A DNA stretch of 64,000 bases from Azospirillum picis (GTDB lineage: Bacteria; Pseudomonadota; Alphaproteobacteria; Azospirillales; Azospirillaceae). Positions 25,425 to 32,932 of the stretch are shown here, piece by piece (within the stretch, counting starts at the first letter, position 1; every line of letters begins with the position of its first letter). The notes under the pieces are model-generated. The model made no database searches and had not been told where the DNA came from. It worked only from the letters and a program-made list of their open reading frames with translations. The translations under genes were made by a program, and so were the position numbers. Where the stretch lies: contig NZ_JAGINO010000005.1 in assembly GCF_017876115.1 (NCBI RefSeq), positions 124,001 to 188,000 on the forward strand, written 5' to 3'.

Positions 25425-26994
25425 CAATCGATTGGCAGCAGCGTGCATAAGTGCCTTGCTGGTTTGTTGCAAACGGCACGAAGCAGCGCAGTTCGTCCTT
25501 ATCCAGACTTTGCTCAAGCACAGCGAAAGCGGATTTCACCTCCGCATCCACGACATCACCGTTCATGCTCAAACCGTAAGCCACGGCCATATCAGCAAGC
25601 CTCTGAATATCGCGGACACGCAGATGACGGTCCTTAGGCAGCTTGTAGCTGGCCGGAACCGGGAACAAGTCAACAGGCGTGGCGCTCGTTGCGCGTGTCG
25701 CCGCTGCGGCAATCACACCCGGCCCGTCCTTGAGCTTGAGCACGCTGTCCGTATCGGTCTTGGCGACGCGCGTCTGATTGTTGCTGGAAACAAACTCCTT
25801 CATTGCGTCCAGCCAATCCAGAGCATGTTGGGCGGCGCCATAATCAAAAGCGGTCTTTGCGGCTGATGTGAACTTGCTCGTACCAACAAAAAGACCCTCA
25901 CGCTCTTTTTCGGTGAATGGCAGGAGCGTGATGCGGTTCAGTTTGGTATTTTCTGGGACCAGAGTGCATGAACCGTTGCCATGCGCCTCCACAGACCAGT
26001 TGCCGTCTTTCAAGAAGCCTGAGACGAACTGTTCAGCAGTATCACTCTTCTCGACATCGAAATACAGCGACGAGCCGACCGGCAACCCAAGGTCATGCCC
26101 TATGATCCGCGCTTCCGCGTACATGAAATCATACATGCTGGCGGCGGAGTACAGGTGACTGGTGATCGTTCCCGCGTCTTCGGAGGTCTCCACCACGATC
26201 AAGCGACGCTCCTTCGCGCCGGGGGGCGTGGAGACAGAAGAGATGAACTCTACAGCCCTGAAAAAGCGGAACAGGCTATGCTGCTCCAGCACCGATCGCG
26301 CCGACCGCTTTTTGCTCCCATGTTTCTTCAAGATTGGAGCAACATCAGCCTCTTCGGTGCTCAGCATTTTCACGATTTCAATCTGATCCGGGCCGACAAC
26401 GCGCACCAAGACAGTCGCGAACTCAGATGAGGAGGAGAGAGGGGCGCTGAGTTGAACCACGCCACTCAGGGGCTTTTCTTTCTTCAGCGCCGCAATGCCG
26501 TCAGCGATCAACGCTTCGGTCTTGGCGTCCTTGCTGGCTGCGCTTTCTGGAGAAAGATGTTGGTCCGCCTCTTCGTACCAGATCTCCAGCGTCTTTCCAC
26601 CCGCAACCAGCCACTTCGACAGTGGATCCTTGATCTTCAGGACATAGGCGACCTGAAGAACCTTCGCGTATTTTGATTGCGGAGCATCGGAGGCGTGCTT
26701 GAAGGCGATTTTGACCAAAGCCGTGAAGGGGTTTTTTTGCGCGACCGCGCCCCATTTGCCGCCCATCTTGTTGACAAAGGCTTGGGCAATGGTGAAATCG
26801 CCACTTTCCAGCAGGCGACGGCCAAAATCAAACAACCCTTCCAAAGCCGCGTAGAGTGCCTTTCGCGCTCCTTCATCCGCCTTCTCGCTGTCGGCGGCGG
26901 CCTTCTGGACCGGCTCAAACTCCTTGATCCAACTTGCAAGCTGGGCGTCGTAATTGTCGCCCTTAGCCGTCCGCTTCGCCTTCCGTGCCATCAT
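25417..26994 (-). CDS. Unknown 525-residue protein divergent from the TGT-like gene
   Basis: The start is one of two adjacent ATGs (26994, 26991) after GAGGGA. The N-terminus is strongly basic (MMARKAKRTAKGDNY), followed by a helical half rich in Lys, Glu and Ala. The second half is mixed alpha/beta (RRLIVVETSEDAGTITSHLYSAASMYDFMY and others). No P-loop, nuclease or zinc motif was found and I do not recognise the family. It has 85 bases of divergent promoter in common with the DpdA/TGT-like gene, and that region carries the operator-like sequence. The head-to-head arrangement and the HAD partner suggest a joint function in base or nucleic-acid modification. Confidence 0.7.
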   Translation of the reverse strand: MMARKAKRTAKGDNYDAQLASWIKEFEPVQKAAADSEKADEGARKALYAALEGLFDFGRRLLESGDFTIAQAFVNKMGGKWGAVAQKNPFTALVKIAFKHASDAPQSKYAKVLQVAYVLKIKDPLSKWLVAGGKTLEIWYEEADQHLSPESAASKDAKTEALIADGIAALKKEKPLSGVVQLSAPLSSSSEFATVLVRVVGPDQIEIVKMLSTEEADVAPILKKHGSKKRSARSVLEQHSLFRFFRAVEFISSVSTPPGAKERRLIVVETSEDAGTITSHLYSAASMYDFMYAEARIIGHDLGLPVGSSLYFDVEKSDTAEQFVSGFLKDGNWSVEAHGNGSCTLVPENTKLNRITLLPFTEKEREGLFVGTSKFTSAAKTAFDYGAAQHALDWLDAMKEFVSSNNQTRVAKTDTDSVLKLKDGPGVIAAAATRATSATPVDLFPVPASYKLPKDRHLRVRDIQRLADMAVAYGLSMNGDVVDAEVKSAFAVLEQSLDKDELRCFVPFATNQQGTYARCCQSIDE

Positions 26995-27010
26995 TCCCTC
27001 GCCGAAAAAC

Positions 27011-27029
27011 TTTCGTAACGAAAAAATCC
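27011..27029. promoter_or_regulatory. Operator-like element, copy 2
   Basis: This sequence is identical over 19 bases to 10792-10810 and contains the palindrome TTTCGTAACGAAA. It lies in the 85-base divergent region between the 525-residue gene and the TGT-like gene, where it could control both promoters. Confidence 0.6.
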
Positions 27030-27079
27030 ACGCTGTCGTAAGATCAGCTTGAGCTTCACCATGCCCCAATGAGCCAGTG

Positions 27080-28486
27080 ATGTTAAAGGATTATTCCTCT
27101 GTTTTCGATGGCTGCGCAGTCTATCTCCCCGCTCTGAATCCCAACTATGCGGAGTTCGCGGCCACTGGATCATTCAAGCGGCTGGAGACGCTAGAGCCGG
27201 GTGATCTGAACTTCCTGAGCCCAGACAGTCGGCTGTTCTACTACCCCTATGCTCTCTACAGCGCAGGGCAGGCCGCAAAGACGGAAAACGCAGCCCGCAA
27301 GGACAACATTGTCTTGCGGCGCGATCGCCACGCGACTCGTATCATTGGGGACAGTGGTGGCTTCCAGGTGGCAACCGATACGATTGAATGGGAAGGCCCC
27401 GAGACGGCAGCACGGTTGCTCAAGTGGATGGAAGGGCACGCCGACTACTGCATGGCCCTTGATTTCCCAACTGGCGGGATCAGCGGCGGTATTATCGCCA
27501 AGCACTCGAAGCGATTGATATCCGAAGGCGTTAATCTGCCCAACATCGCTCGGCTGAACGGCCTCGGCATTGATTACAACGCCTGCCTCGTCCAGACCCT
27601 TCGAAACAACCGGCTCTTTCGTCGCATTGCCAATCCTGGCACAAAACTCCTCAACGTTCTCCAAGGGCGAAATCTTGACGAGGCCGAGGAATGGCTGCGG
27701 CATGCGCGGAAAAGCAAATTCAAAGGCTGGGCATTCGCGGGCTATTTGACCAATGACATCGCCTTGCTGTTGCGGGTGCTGATACGCATGCGTGATGGCG
27801 GCGACCTGAAGGGGAAGGAGTGGCTGCACTTCCTTGGTGTCGGCAACCTTGAACTCGGATGCGTCTATACCGCCCTACAACGGGCTTTCGAGAACCAGAT
27901 CGGCTCTTCTATCCAAATCTCTTACGATGCCAGTAGCCCATTTCGCATGTATGGAAACCAGATGCTCTATTCTGGATTTTCCCTACATCCTTCCGGCTGG
28001 AGCCTTCAGACCATCAGGTTCAGTGAACTCGCCGATGCCCAAAACAAGACGGGCACGATGATGGACGCATTGCTGTCGGCAAAATTCAAGAGAGGCACTA
28101 CAGGTGCCGAGGAAGCCATTGCAGAATGCACTCCGGACGTGACGAGTTTTGTCGTCAGACACCCCAACGAAATGCCTCGCCATCTCGGAAAGCACTATTT
28201 TCCAGCAGAAAGCACGGTCGCACATCTGTTGCTTCTGGATGGGCAGAAGCACTCCTTTTTCAACAATGGTGACCGTGACACCGACACCGACATGCTGGCT
28301 GCAAACCACAACATCCATGTCCTCATTGATGCGCATCGTCGCGCTCAACGAGCTTTCGATGAACTACGAACCGAGCAGGTTCCTGCCAGACTGATTGCAA
28401 CAGCAGAGGTCATCAAGCAGGTATTTAAGTCCGAGACACCGGAAACGCTGATCGAGCAGTGCGAGCACTTCCTGAATTTTGGATGA
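27080..28486 (+). CDS. DpdA/TGT-like deazapurine transglycosylase
   Basis: A protein of 468 residues. A GTG at 27077 directly precedes the ATG, so either may start it. It shows tRNA-guanine transglycosylase landmarks: IIGDSGGFQVATDTIEW with the first catalytic Asp, DYCMALDFPTGG, LLNVLQGR, GWAFAGYL and the second Asp region ISYDASSPFR. The CxCxxC zinc cluster of tRNA enzymes is not visible, and the protein is about 90 residues longer than bacterial Tgt. DpdA relatives insert 7-deazaguanines into DNA, and TGT-like proteins also accompany type IV CBASS. The island also encodes QueC, which would make the preQ0 substrate. Whether the target is DNA, RNA or protein cannot be told. Confidence 0.75.
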   Translation: MLKDYSSVFDGCAVYLPALNPNYAEFAATGSFKRLETLEPGDLNFLSPDSRLFYYPYALYSAGQAAKTENAARKDNIVLRRDRHATRIIGDSGGFQVATDTIEWEGPETAARLLKWMEGHADYCMALDFPTGGISGGIIAKHSKRLISEGVNLPNIARLNGLGIDYNACLVQTLRNNRLFRRIANPGTKLLNVLQGRNLDEAEEWLRHARKSKFKGWAFAGYLTNDIALLLRVLIRMRDGGDLKGKEWLHFLGVGNLELGCVYTALQRAFENQIGSSIQISYDASSPFRMYGNQMLYSGFSLHPSGWSLQTIRFSELADAQNKTGTMMDALLSAKFKRGTTGAEEAIAECTPDVTSFVVRHPNEMPRHLGKHYFPAESTVAHLLLLDGQKHSFFNNGDRDTDTDMLAANHNIHVLIDAHRRAQRAFDELRTEQVPARLIATAEVIKQVFKSETPETLIEQCEHFLNFG

Positions 28487-28844
28487 CTGCTAAAAAATTT
28501 AGCTGGATTGCGACGTAGCTCAATCGGCTACCAGCGTAGCAGCTTACTTTGTAACGCAGCTGGCGCGCTTCCTACGCGCGCCAGGAGCCCCTCAGCGAGA
28601 GGTATTTCGACGTCACCAGTCCCATGCCGTGAGCTTCCATTCGGGCCGCATGTCGGAGTTCATGAGTTCCAAATTCACGTCGGCGTAGTAGGGATAGATC
28701 ATTTCGCTGTACGTGCCAGTGCTTCGCAGGAAAAGTCGGGGCACCTATTGTCGTGGTATGGCATTTTAGAAACTCCACTCTGGTGCGACCTTTCTTACAC
28801 CTGGCGCTCGACTGGTGTGGCGGAATAGCTGCGAGGGAGATAGA
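28487..28844. other. Leader region before the reverse transcriptase
   Basis: Apart from the integrase tail (28613-28729, minus) there is no gene in these 358 bases. A perfect 9-bp hairpin lies at 28560-28584 (CTGGCGCGC / GCGCGCCAG, seven-base loop). Just before it, 28510-28556 resembles the D-arm and anticodon arm of a tRNA but cannot be folded into a cloverleaf. The region may encode a structured RNA used by the reverse transcriptase, or be a fossil attachment site. Confidence 0.45.
28613..28729 (-). pseudogene. Integrase C-terminal fragment, left copy
   Basis: The minus strand reads YPYYADVNLELMNSD, then MRPEWKLTAWDW and a stop. The same type of tail ends the decayed integrase at 32359 (FYADVKLVLMKEHLWPEWRLPA). 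Only the last 40 residues or so remain, and the upstream sequence is unrelated. Confidence 0.65.
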
Positions 28845-30608
28845 ATGCAGCCTCGTTGCATACCCTTGTGCTACGTTATGACGTATAAGGCTCCACCGGT
28901 GATGGTAGAAGCGAACGAAAAATCAAAAATCGAAGAGGCCGCTTGGCTCAGCGCGTCCTTCTGGGAAACAGGGCAGGCTTTAGGTTTCCCGATACAGTTT
29001 GACAAGGTTTTGCTTCACTTGCGGCAGGACATGCGAGACGATTGGTATTTCGACTGCCTGCAATACGACGATCTTTTCAGCGCCCCAGATGAGGCGAAGA
29101 GGATTATTATATCCCTCCTTCAGGAGTGGAATGGAACCTATTGTGGAACAAAGAGTGTTGTCCGGAACATTCCAAAGAAGGGATATGGCGAACGCTACGG
29201 CCTTGAAACTGACTTCTTTGACCGCTTTGTCTATCAAGCAATTTGCACGTTTCTGATTCCGTATTTTGATAAGCTGTTGAGCCATCGAGTTCTTAGCAAT
29301 CGCTACGATCCAAATCCCCAAAATCCGAAATATCTCTTTAAAAATAAAATTAGCCGATGGTTCACGTTTGAAGGGGTGACGCTAACGTTTGTTAGATCGA
29401 AGAAACACCTACTGATTACTGATATAAGCAACTTCTTTGAAAACGTATCACGCGCCCAGCTCGTTGCTGAACTGGAGTTCGCTCTTCCAAGCATCCATGC
29501 GACAGGGCCAGAAAAGCTACAGATCCGCAATGCGATCAGGACACTGGATAAGCTACTTGAGCAGTGGACCTTCAGCGGCAGTCATGGCTTGCCACAAAAT
29601 CGGGATGCGTCCTCCTTTCTATCCAACATCTTGCTGTCCTCCGTGGACCGAGAGATGACCAAGAAAGGGTATGACTATTACCGTTATGTCGATGACATTC
29701 GAATAATTGCTGATTCCGAGTTACATGCTCGGCGTGCGCTCCAAGATCTTATCCGTCAACTGCGGACGGTAAGCTTAAACATCAATGCTAGCAAAACTGA
29801 GATACTGGCAGCCGATACGCCCCAAACTAAGCTCGCCGAATATTTTCCATCTCAAGACAGCGCGACCAATGCAATTAGTCAGATGTGGCAGTCGCGCAGC
29901 CGCCGGATCGTGACCCGATCAGTCACCTACATCTTTAATATCCTAACGGATTGCATCGCCTTGGGCGAAACCCAATCGCGCCAATTCCGCTTTGCAGTGA
30001 ACCGTGTCGCGCAAATTGTCGAATCGGGTCTCTTCGACGTAGGCGATGCCTTGTCTACAACGTTGGTGGACACACTATCGGGAACGCTTTCGGATCAAGC
30101 CGTATCGACCGACCAATATTGTCGGCTGATCGCAATTCTGGACAGGGATGGACGCTGCCTGCCAGCATTGGAAACATTCCTCTTGCGAGAAGAGGGAGCA
30201 ATCCATGACTGGCAAAACTACAATATCTGGCTGCTCCTCGCCGTAAGGAAGTATCGATCTGATGCTCTCGTTGCATTGGCTGATCGCAAACTCCAAGAGG
30301 ACATGAGATCGGGAGAAGCGGCTGCTATCCTTATCTGGCTCCGGTGCGTGGAAGAGAAAGCCCTAATCGAGCGATCGGTTCAATGCTTTACAGCGTCACT
30401 TCCTTATCAGAATGCACGCTACCTACTGATCTCCGCGTCCGTATTACCCGTCGGTAGTCTGCAGCCTCTTTATGGCTTAGTGCCGACGGGATTAAAGGGC
30501 ACGGGTGCGCGTGCAGCACGCCACCACAATGAAGACGGCTTGCCGTTTGCTCTGCGCGAGCGACCGAATTTGATGAACCTCGTAGATGAAGTCAGTGAAT
30601 ATGATTAA
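28845..30608 (+). CDS. Reverse transcriptase (UG/Abi-like) with helical C-terminal domain
   Basis: A protein of 587 residues from the ATG at 28845, which has GAGGGAG at good spacing. It shows the polymerase motifs in order: RNIPKKGYGERYG, motif A LLITDISNFFENV (Asp 193), motif B GLPQNRDASSFLSN (248 on) and motif C YYRYVDD (281-284). The last 230 residues are predicted all-helical and carry no maturase, zinc-finger or HNH domain, which separates it from group II intron proteins. An RT core plus helical C-terminus is the layout of the UG/Abi defence reverse transcriptases. It is coupled to a family A DNA polymerase by overlapping ends. Retron-type inverted msr/msd repeats were not seen upstream. 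Confidence 0.85.
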   Translation: MQPRCIPLCYVMTYKAPPVMVEANEKSKIEEAAWLSASFWETGQALGFPIQFDKVLLHLRQDMRDDWYFDCLQYDDLFSAPDEAKRIIISLLQEWNGTYCGTKSVVRNIPKKGYGERYGLETDFFDRFVYQAICTFLIPYFDKLLSHRVLSNRYDPNPQNPKYLFKNKISRWFTFEGVTLTFVRSKKHLLITDISNFFENVSRAQLVAELEFALPSIHATGPEKLQIRNAIRTLDKLLEQWTFSGSHGLPQNRDASSFLSNILLSSVDREMTKKGYDYYRYVDDIRIIADSELHARRALQDLIRQLRTVSLNINASKTEILAADTPQTKLAEYFPSQDSATNAISQMWQSRSRRIVTRSVTYIFNILTDCIALGETQSRQFRFAVNRVAQIVESGLFDVGDALSTTLVDTLSGTLSDQAVSTDQYCRLIAILDRDGRCLPALETFLLREEGAIHDWQNYNIWLLLAVRKYRSDALVALADRKLQEDMRSGEAAAILIWLRCVEEKALIERSVQCFTASLPYQNARYLLISASVLPVGSLQPLYGLVPTGLKGTGARAARHHNEDGLPFALRERPNLMNLVDEVSEYD

Positions 30609-32205
30609 TCATCCATGGAAGCTACTGCTATTCGTAAAAGATTTCACGGAGCGAGGCGCCGATTGCTTCTATTGGCTGGAGGATGACCAGCTGAACCAGA
30701 CGAGTGCAGAGCAAGTTGTCGATTACGCAGGCGTGGTTGTATGCCACGATTTCTGGATCATCCGAGACGTCCTCTTCGACATAGCGCAGGATCTGCCAAA
30801 AACCATCGTTGATCTTGACGAATTTCGAATAGCGGTTAGCGGAAACCCCGAGGATCGGCACTCTCGCGAAAAGCTGGATATTACAAGCCATCTAGAAAGA
30901 TACGGCGCAACGTCGGAAGTTTGCTCAACCTATAAAAGAATGTTCAATAAGGCTGTTGAGTTCAATGTTGAGATTGCGTGCGAAGCCGCAAAGAGCATGG
31001 CCAAAATGTATTTGGCTCTGCATGCAGAGGCTTCGGAGAACGGGGAACTCGAACGGTTTTGGGCTGTGGAAGTACCTGTTTATCGGCTCCTTCAAAAATC
31101 AATGTCCATGGGGGTCACGATCAACTCCTCTGACCTATCGGAGAAGCGAAGAGAGGCAGACTATGACTACTACTTTTCCTTAAAAAGCTACTCGTCCAAA
31201 CACGACATGCCATTGGAGACACCTACTCCCAGGGCAATCGAAGAAAAGTTATGCGCGGCCGGCTTCGATCTTAACGGAGTGTCAACAGAATACGTACTCG
31301 AATTCTTGCCGCATGAACATGATTTCGGCAATGATACGCTTGTACTTCAAGAGTTCGATGCGGCTAAGCGGGTTCTGGCGTCACTTACCTTATCGTGCGG
31401 TCTTACCAGACCTATCATCGATGTCTTTGGATCGCGGACATCACGTGTGCATGTGCGCAGCCCCTCACTTCAAAACCTTCCCAAAAAGTACCGTACGATC
31501 ATAGCGGCACCTAAGGGTGCTAAGCTCTGCTATGTCGATTTCGACCAATTCGAGGTCGGCATTATGGCTGCCCTTTCTGAAGATCCGCAGCTGGCAGCCC
31601 TCTACAGTGACGGCGATATGTACGAATTGTTTGCAACGAACCATCTCGGGCTTATGGGAAGCCGGAAAGTCGCCAAACAGTTGTTTCTCTCATACGCTTA
31701 TGGGATGAGCCGGAAGTCGTTGATTGACGCAGCAGTATCACTCGGTGCCGACCGTGAACAAGCAAAGGGTGCCTTCAGACTCTTCTCCAGATATGAGGAA
31801 TGGAAAAGGACCATTTGGACGGAATTCCTGCGTGAGGGACGCATCGCGACAGTTCAAGGCAATCATTACAGGAGGAATGGCAAAGGGCCTCTATCTGCGA
31901 AGGAGCAGCGCTCTGCAGTCAGCCAAGTGGTTCAAGGTACTGCTTCATTGATCTTCAAGAAGGCGCTTCTGGAAGTCAGCGGTATTGCTGACGTCGCCAT
32001 TGTGTTGCCCATGCACGACGCACTTCTATTCGAGCACCGCTTATCGGATACCCCTGAAAAGGTAGTGAGCGCATTCGAAAGGGTGATGACTGAACAGCTG
32101 TATGGGCGTGTCAAAGGAAAGGCATCAATTGGGCAGTTTGCGCCGCACAATCCCGTCAGCATGTCTTCTACCCGCGCGAGGAGCCTACAGAGCGTTGGGG
32201 AGTGA
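30601..32205 (+). CDS. Family A DNA polymerase-like protein, coupled to the RT
   Basis: A protein of 534 residues from the ATG at 30601, which overlaps the RT stop as ATGATTAA. An in-frame ATG at 30586 is an alternative. Polymerase I motifs are present: SPSLQNLPKKYRTI, motif A YVDFDQFEVG (Asp 313, where most have DYSQIELR), motif B KVAKQLFLSYAYGMS, and motif C LPMHDALLFEH (Asp 473). Both metal-binding Asp residues are kept. The N-terminal 170 residues are reduced, with no clear 5' nuclease and no intact DEDD 3'-5' exonuclease. It would therefore lack proofreading. The coupling implies that the RT and this polymerase act together, for example first-strand then second-strand DNA synthesis. Confidence 0.85.
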   Translation: MINHPWKLLLFVKDFTERGADCFYWLEDDQLNQTSAEQVVDYAGVVVCHDFWIIRDVLFDIAQDLPKTIVDLDEFRIAVSGNPEDRHSREKLDITSHLERYGATSEVCSTYKRMFNKAVEFNVEIACEAAKSMAKMYLALHAEASENGELERFWAVEVPVYRLLQKSMSMGVTINSSDLSEKRREADYDYYFSLKSYSSKHDMPLETPTPRAIEEKLCAAGFDLNGVSTEYVLEFLPHEHDFGNDTLVLQEFDAAKRVLASLTLSCGLTRPIIDVFGSRTSRVHVRSPSLQNLPKKYRTIIAAPKGAKLCYVDFDQFEVGIMAALSEDPQLAALYSDGDMYELFATNHLGLMGSRKVAKQLFLSYAYGMSRKSLIDAAVSLGADREQAKGAFRLFSRYEEWKRTIWTEFLREGRIATVQGNHYRRNGKGPLSAKEQRSAVSQVVQGTASLIFKKALLEVSGIADVAIVLPMHDALLFEHRLSDTPEKVVSAFERVMTEQLYGRVKGKASIGQFAPHNPVSMSSTRARSLQSVGE

Positions 32206-32362
32206 TCCGCGTGCGCTTCGGAGCCTTGGCACGTGGCGTAGCTTTGTCGATCTGAATGGGGAACTTTGTCCCGCTGAGGCTGAGCTTTTCCACTCTTTCC
32301 AAATAGCGGGGGCTCTGCTCAATCGTACTTTACCTGAACTGTTCCGTGCTCATCATACCTAA
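32195..32362 (+). CDS. Possible 55-residue ORF after the polymerase gene
   Basis: A TTG at 32195 opens a frame overlapping the polymerase stop and reading LGSDPRALRSLGTW, then SFVDLNGELCPAEAEL to RAHHT. It looks amphipathic and protein-like, but there is no ATG and no clear ribosome-binding site, so it may be chance or a truncated gene. Confidence 0.25.
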   Translation: MGSDPRALRSLGTWRSFVDLNGELCPAEAELFHSFQIAGALLNRTLPELFRAHHT

Positions 32363-32890
32363 GCAGGCAACCTCCACTCGGGCCACAGATGCTCCTTCAT
32401 CAACACCAGTTTCACATCGGCGTAGAAGCGGTGGATCTTGTCGCTACTCCTGCCGAGTGTTGCGGGCCTGCATGATGATGTCCACTCCGGCAATGAACTG
32501 CTGGCTGATGTAGAAGTGGCGGAACGAATAGGATGTCCGACGCACACCATGATTATCGGGCCATAGCACGCCTTCGATAGCTCGGCGAAGCTCTTCTTCA
32601 CGCTGTCGAGCCAATTCCCGGCTGTATTGGCGCAGACCGGCTCGGTGTCGAGCGGATCGCGCTTCATGGCTCGAACCATGAGCATCCACAATGTGTCGAA
32701 CCAGGGCAAGGCGGCTTCCTGGGGAAGGGCAAGGCCTTGCCCTTCCCGCGTACGCGAAGGCGAATATCGCGGTCACGTAGCGGCTTGTTGGGCCGCTCCC
32801 TGTAACCCAGCACATCCCCCCAGTTTAGCCCAGTGAATTGCCTCGGTCGGCAGCCGGTGAATGCGGCGATCATTTTGTAGGTTCGCAAGA
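32359..32890 (-). pseudogene. Decayed tyrosine integrase, C-terminal half
   Basis: Pieces of one integrase lie in shifting frames on the minus strand: MIAAFTGCRPRQFTGLNWGDV, then FDTLWMLMVRAMKRDP, then SYSFRHFYISQQFIAGVDII, then FYADVKLVLMKEHLWPEWRLPA and a stop. At least three frameshifts are needed, and the N-terminal part is absent. It is related to the tail at 28613 but not identical. It lies directly behind the RT-polymerase pair and before the active integrase. Confidence 0.75.
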
Positions 32891-32932
32891 TAGGCAGACC
32901 CTATCGAACGCGCTTATTGAGTTTCGCCCCCC

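Noticed and set aside
12385-28486. A type IV CBASS operon (QueC and TGT are both present)
   Set aside because: No CD-NTase and no CBASS effector was recognised in the island, and the two genes are 13 kb apart.
28510-28590. tRNA-like sequence (TAGCTCAATCGG and CTTACTTTGTAA, as in tRNA-Thr)
   Set aside because: The D-arm and anticodon stem do not pair properly, and no T-arm or acceptor stem could be found, so it is not called a tRNA gene.
28487-28844. Retron msr/msd upstream of the reverse transcriptase
   Set aside because: No pair of inverted repeats flanking a long hairpin was seen, and the RT has a long helical tail that is not typical of retrons.
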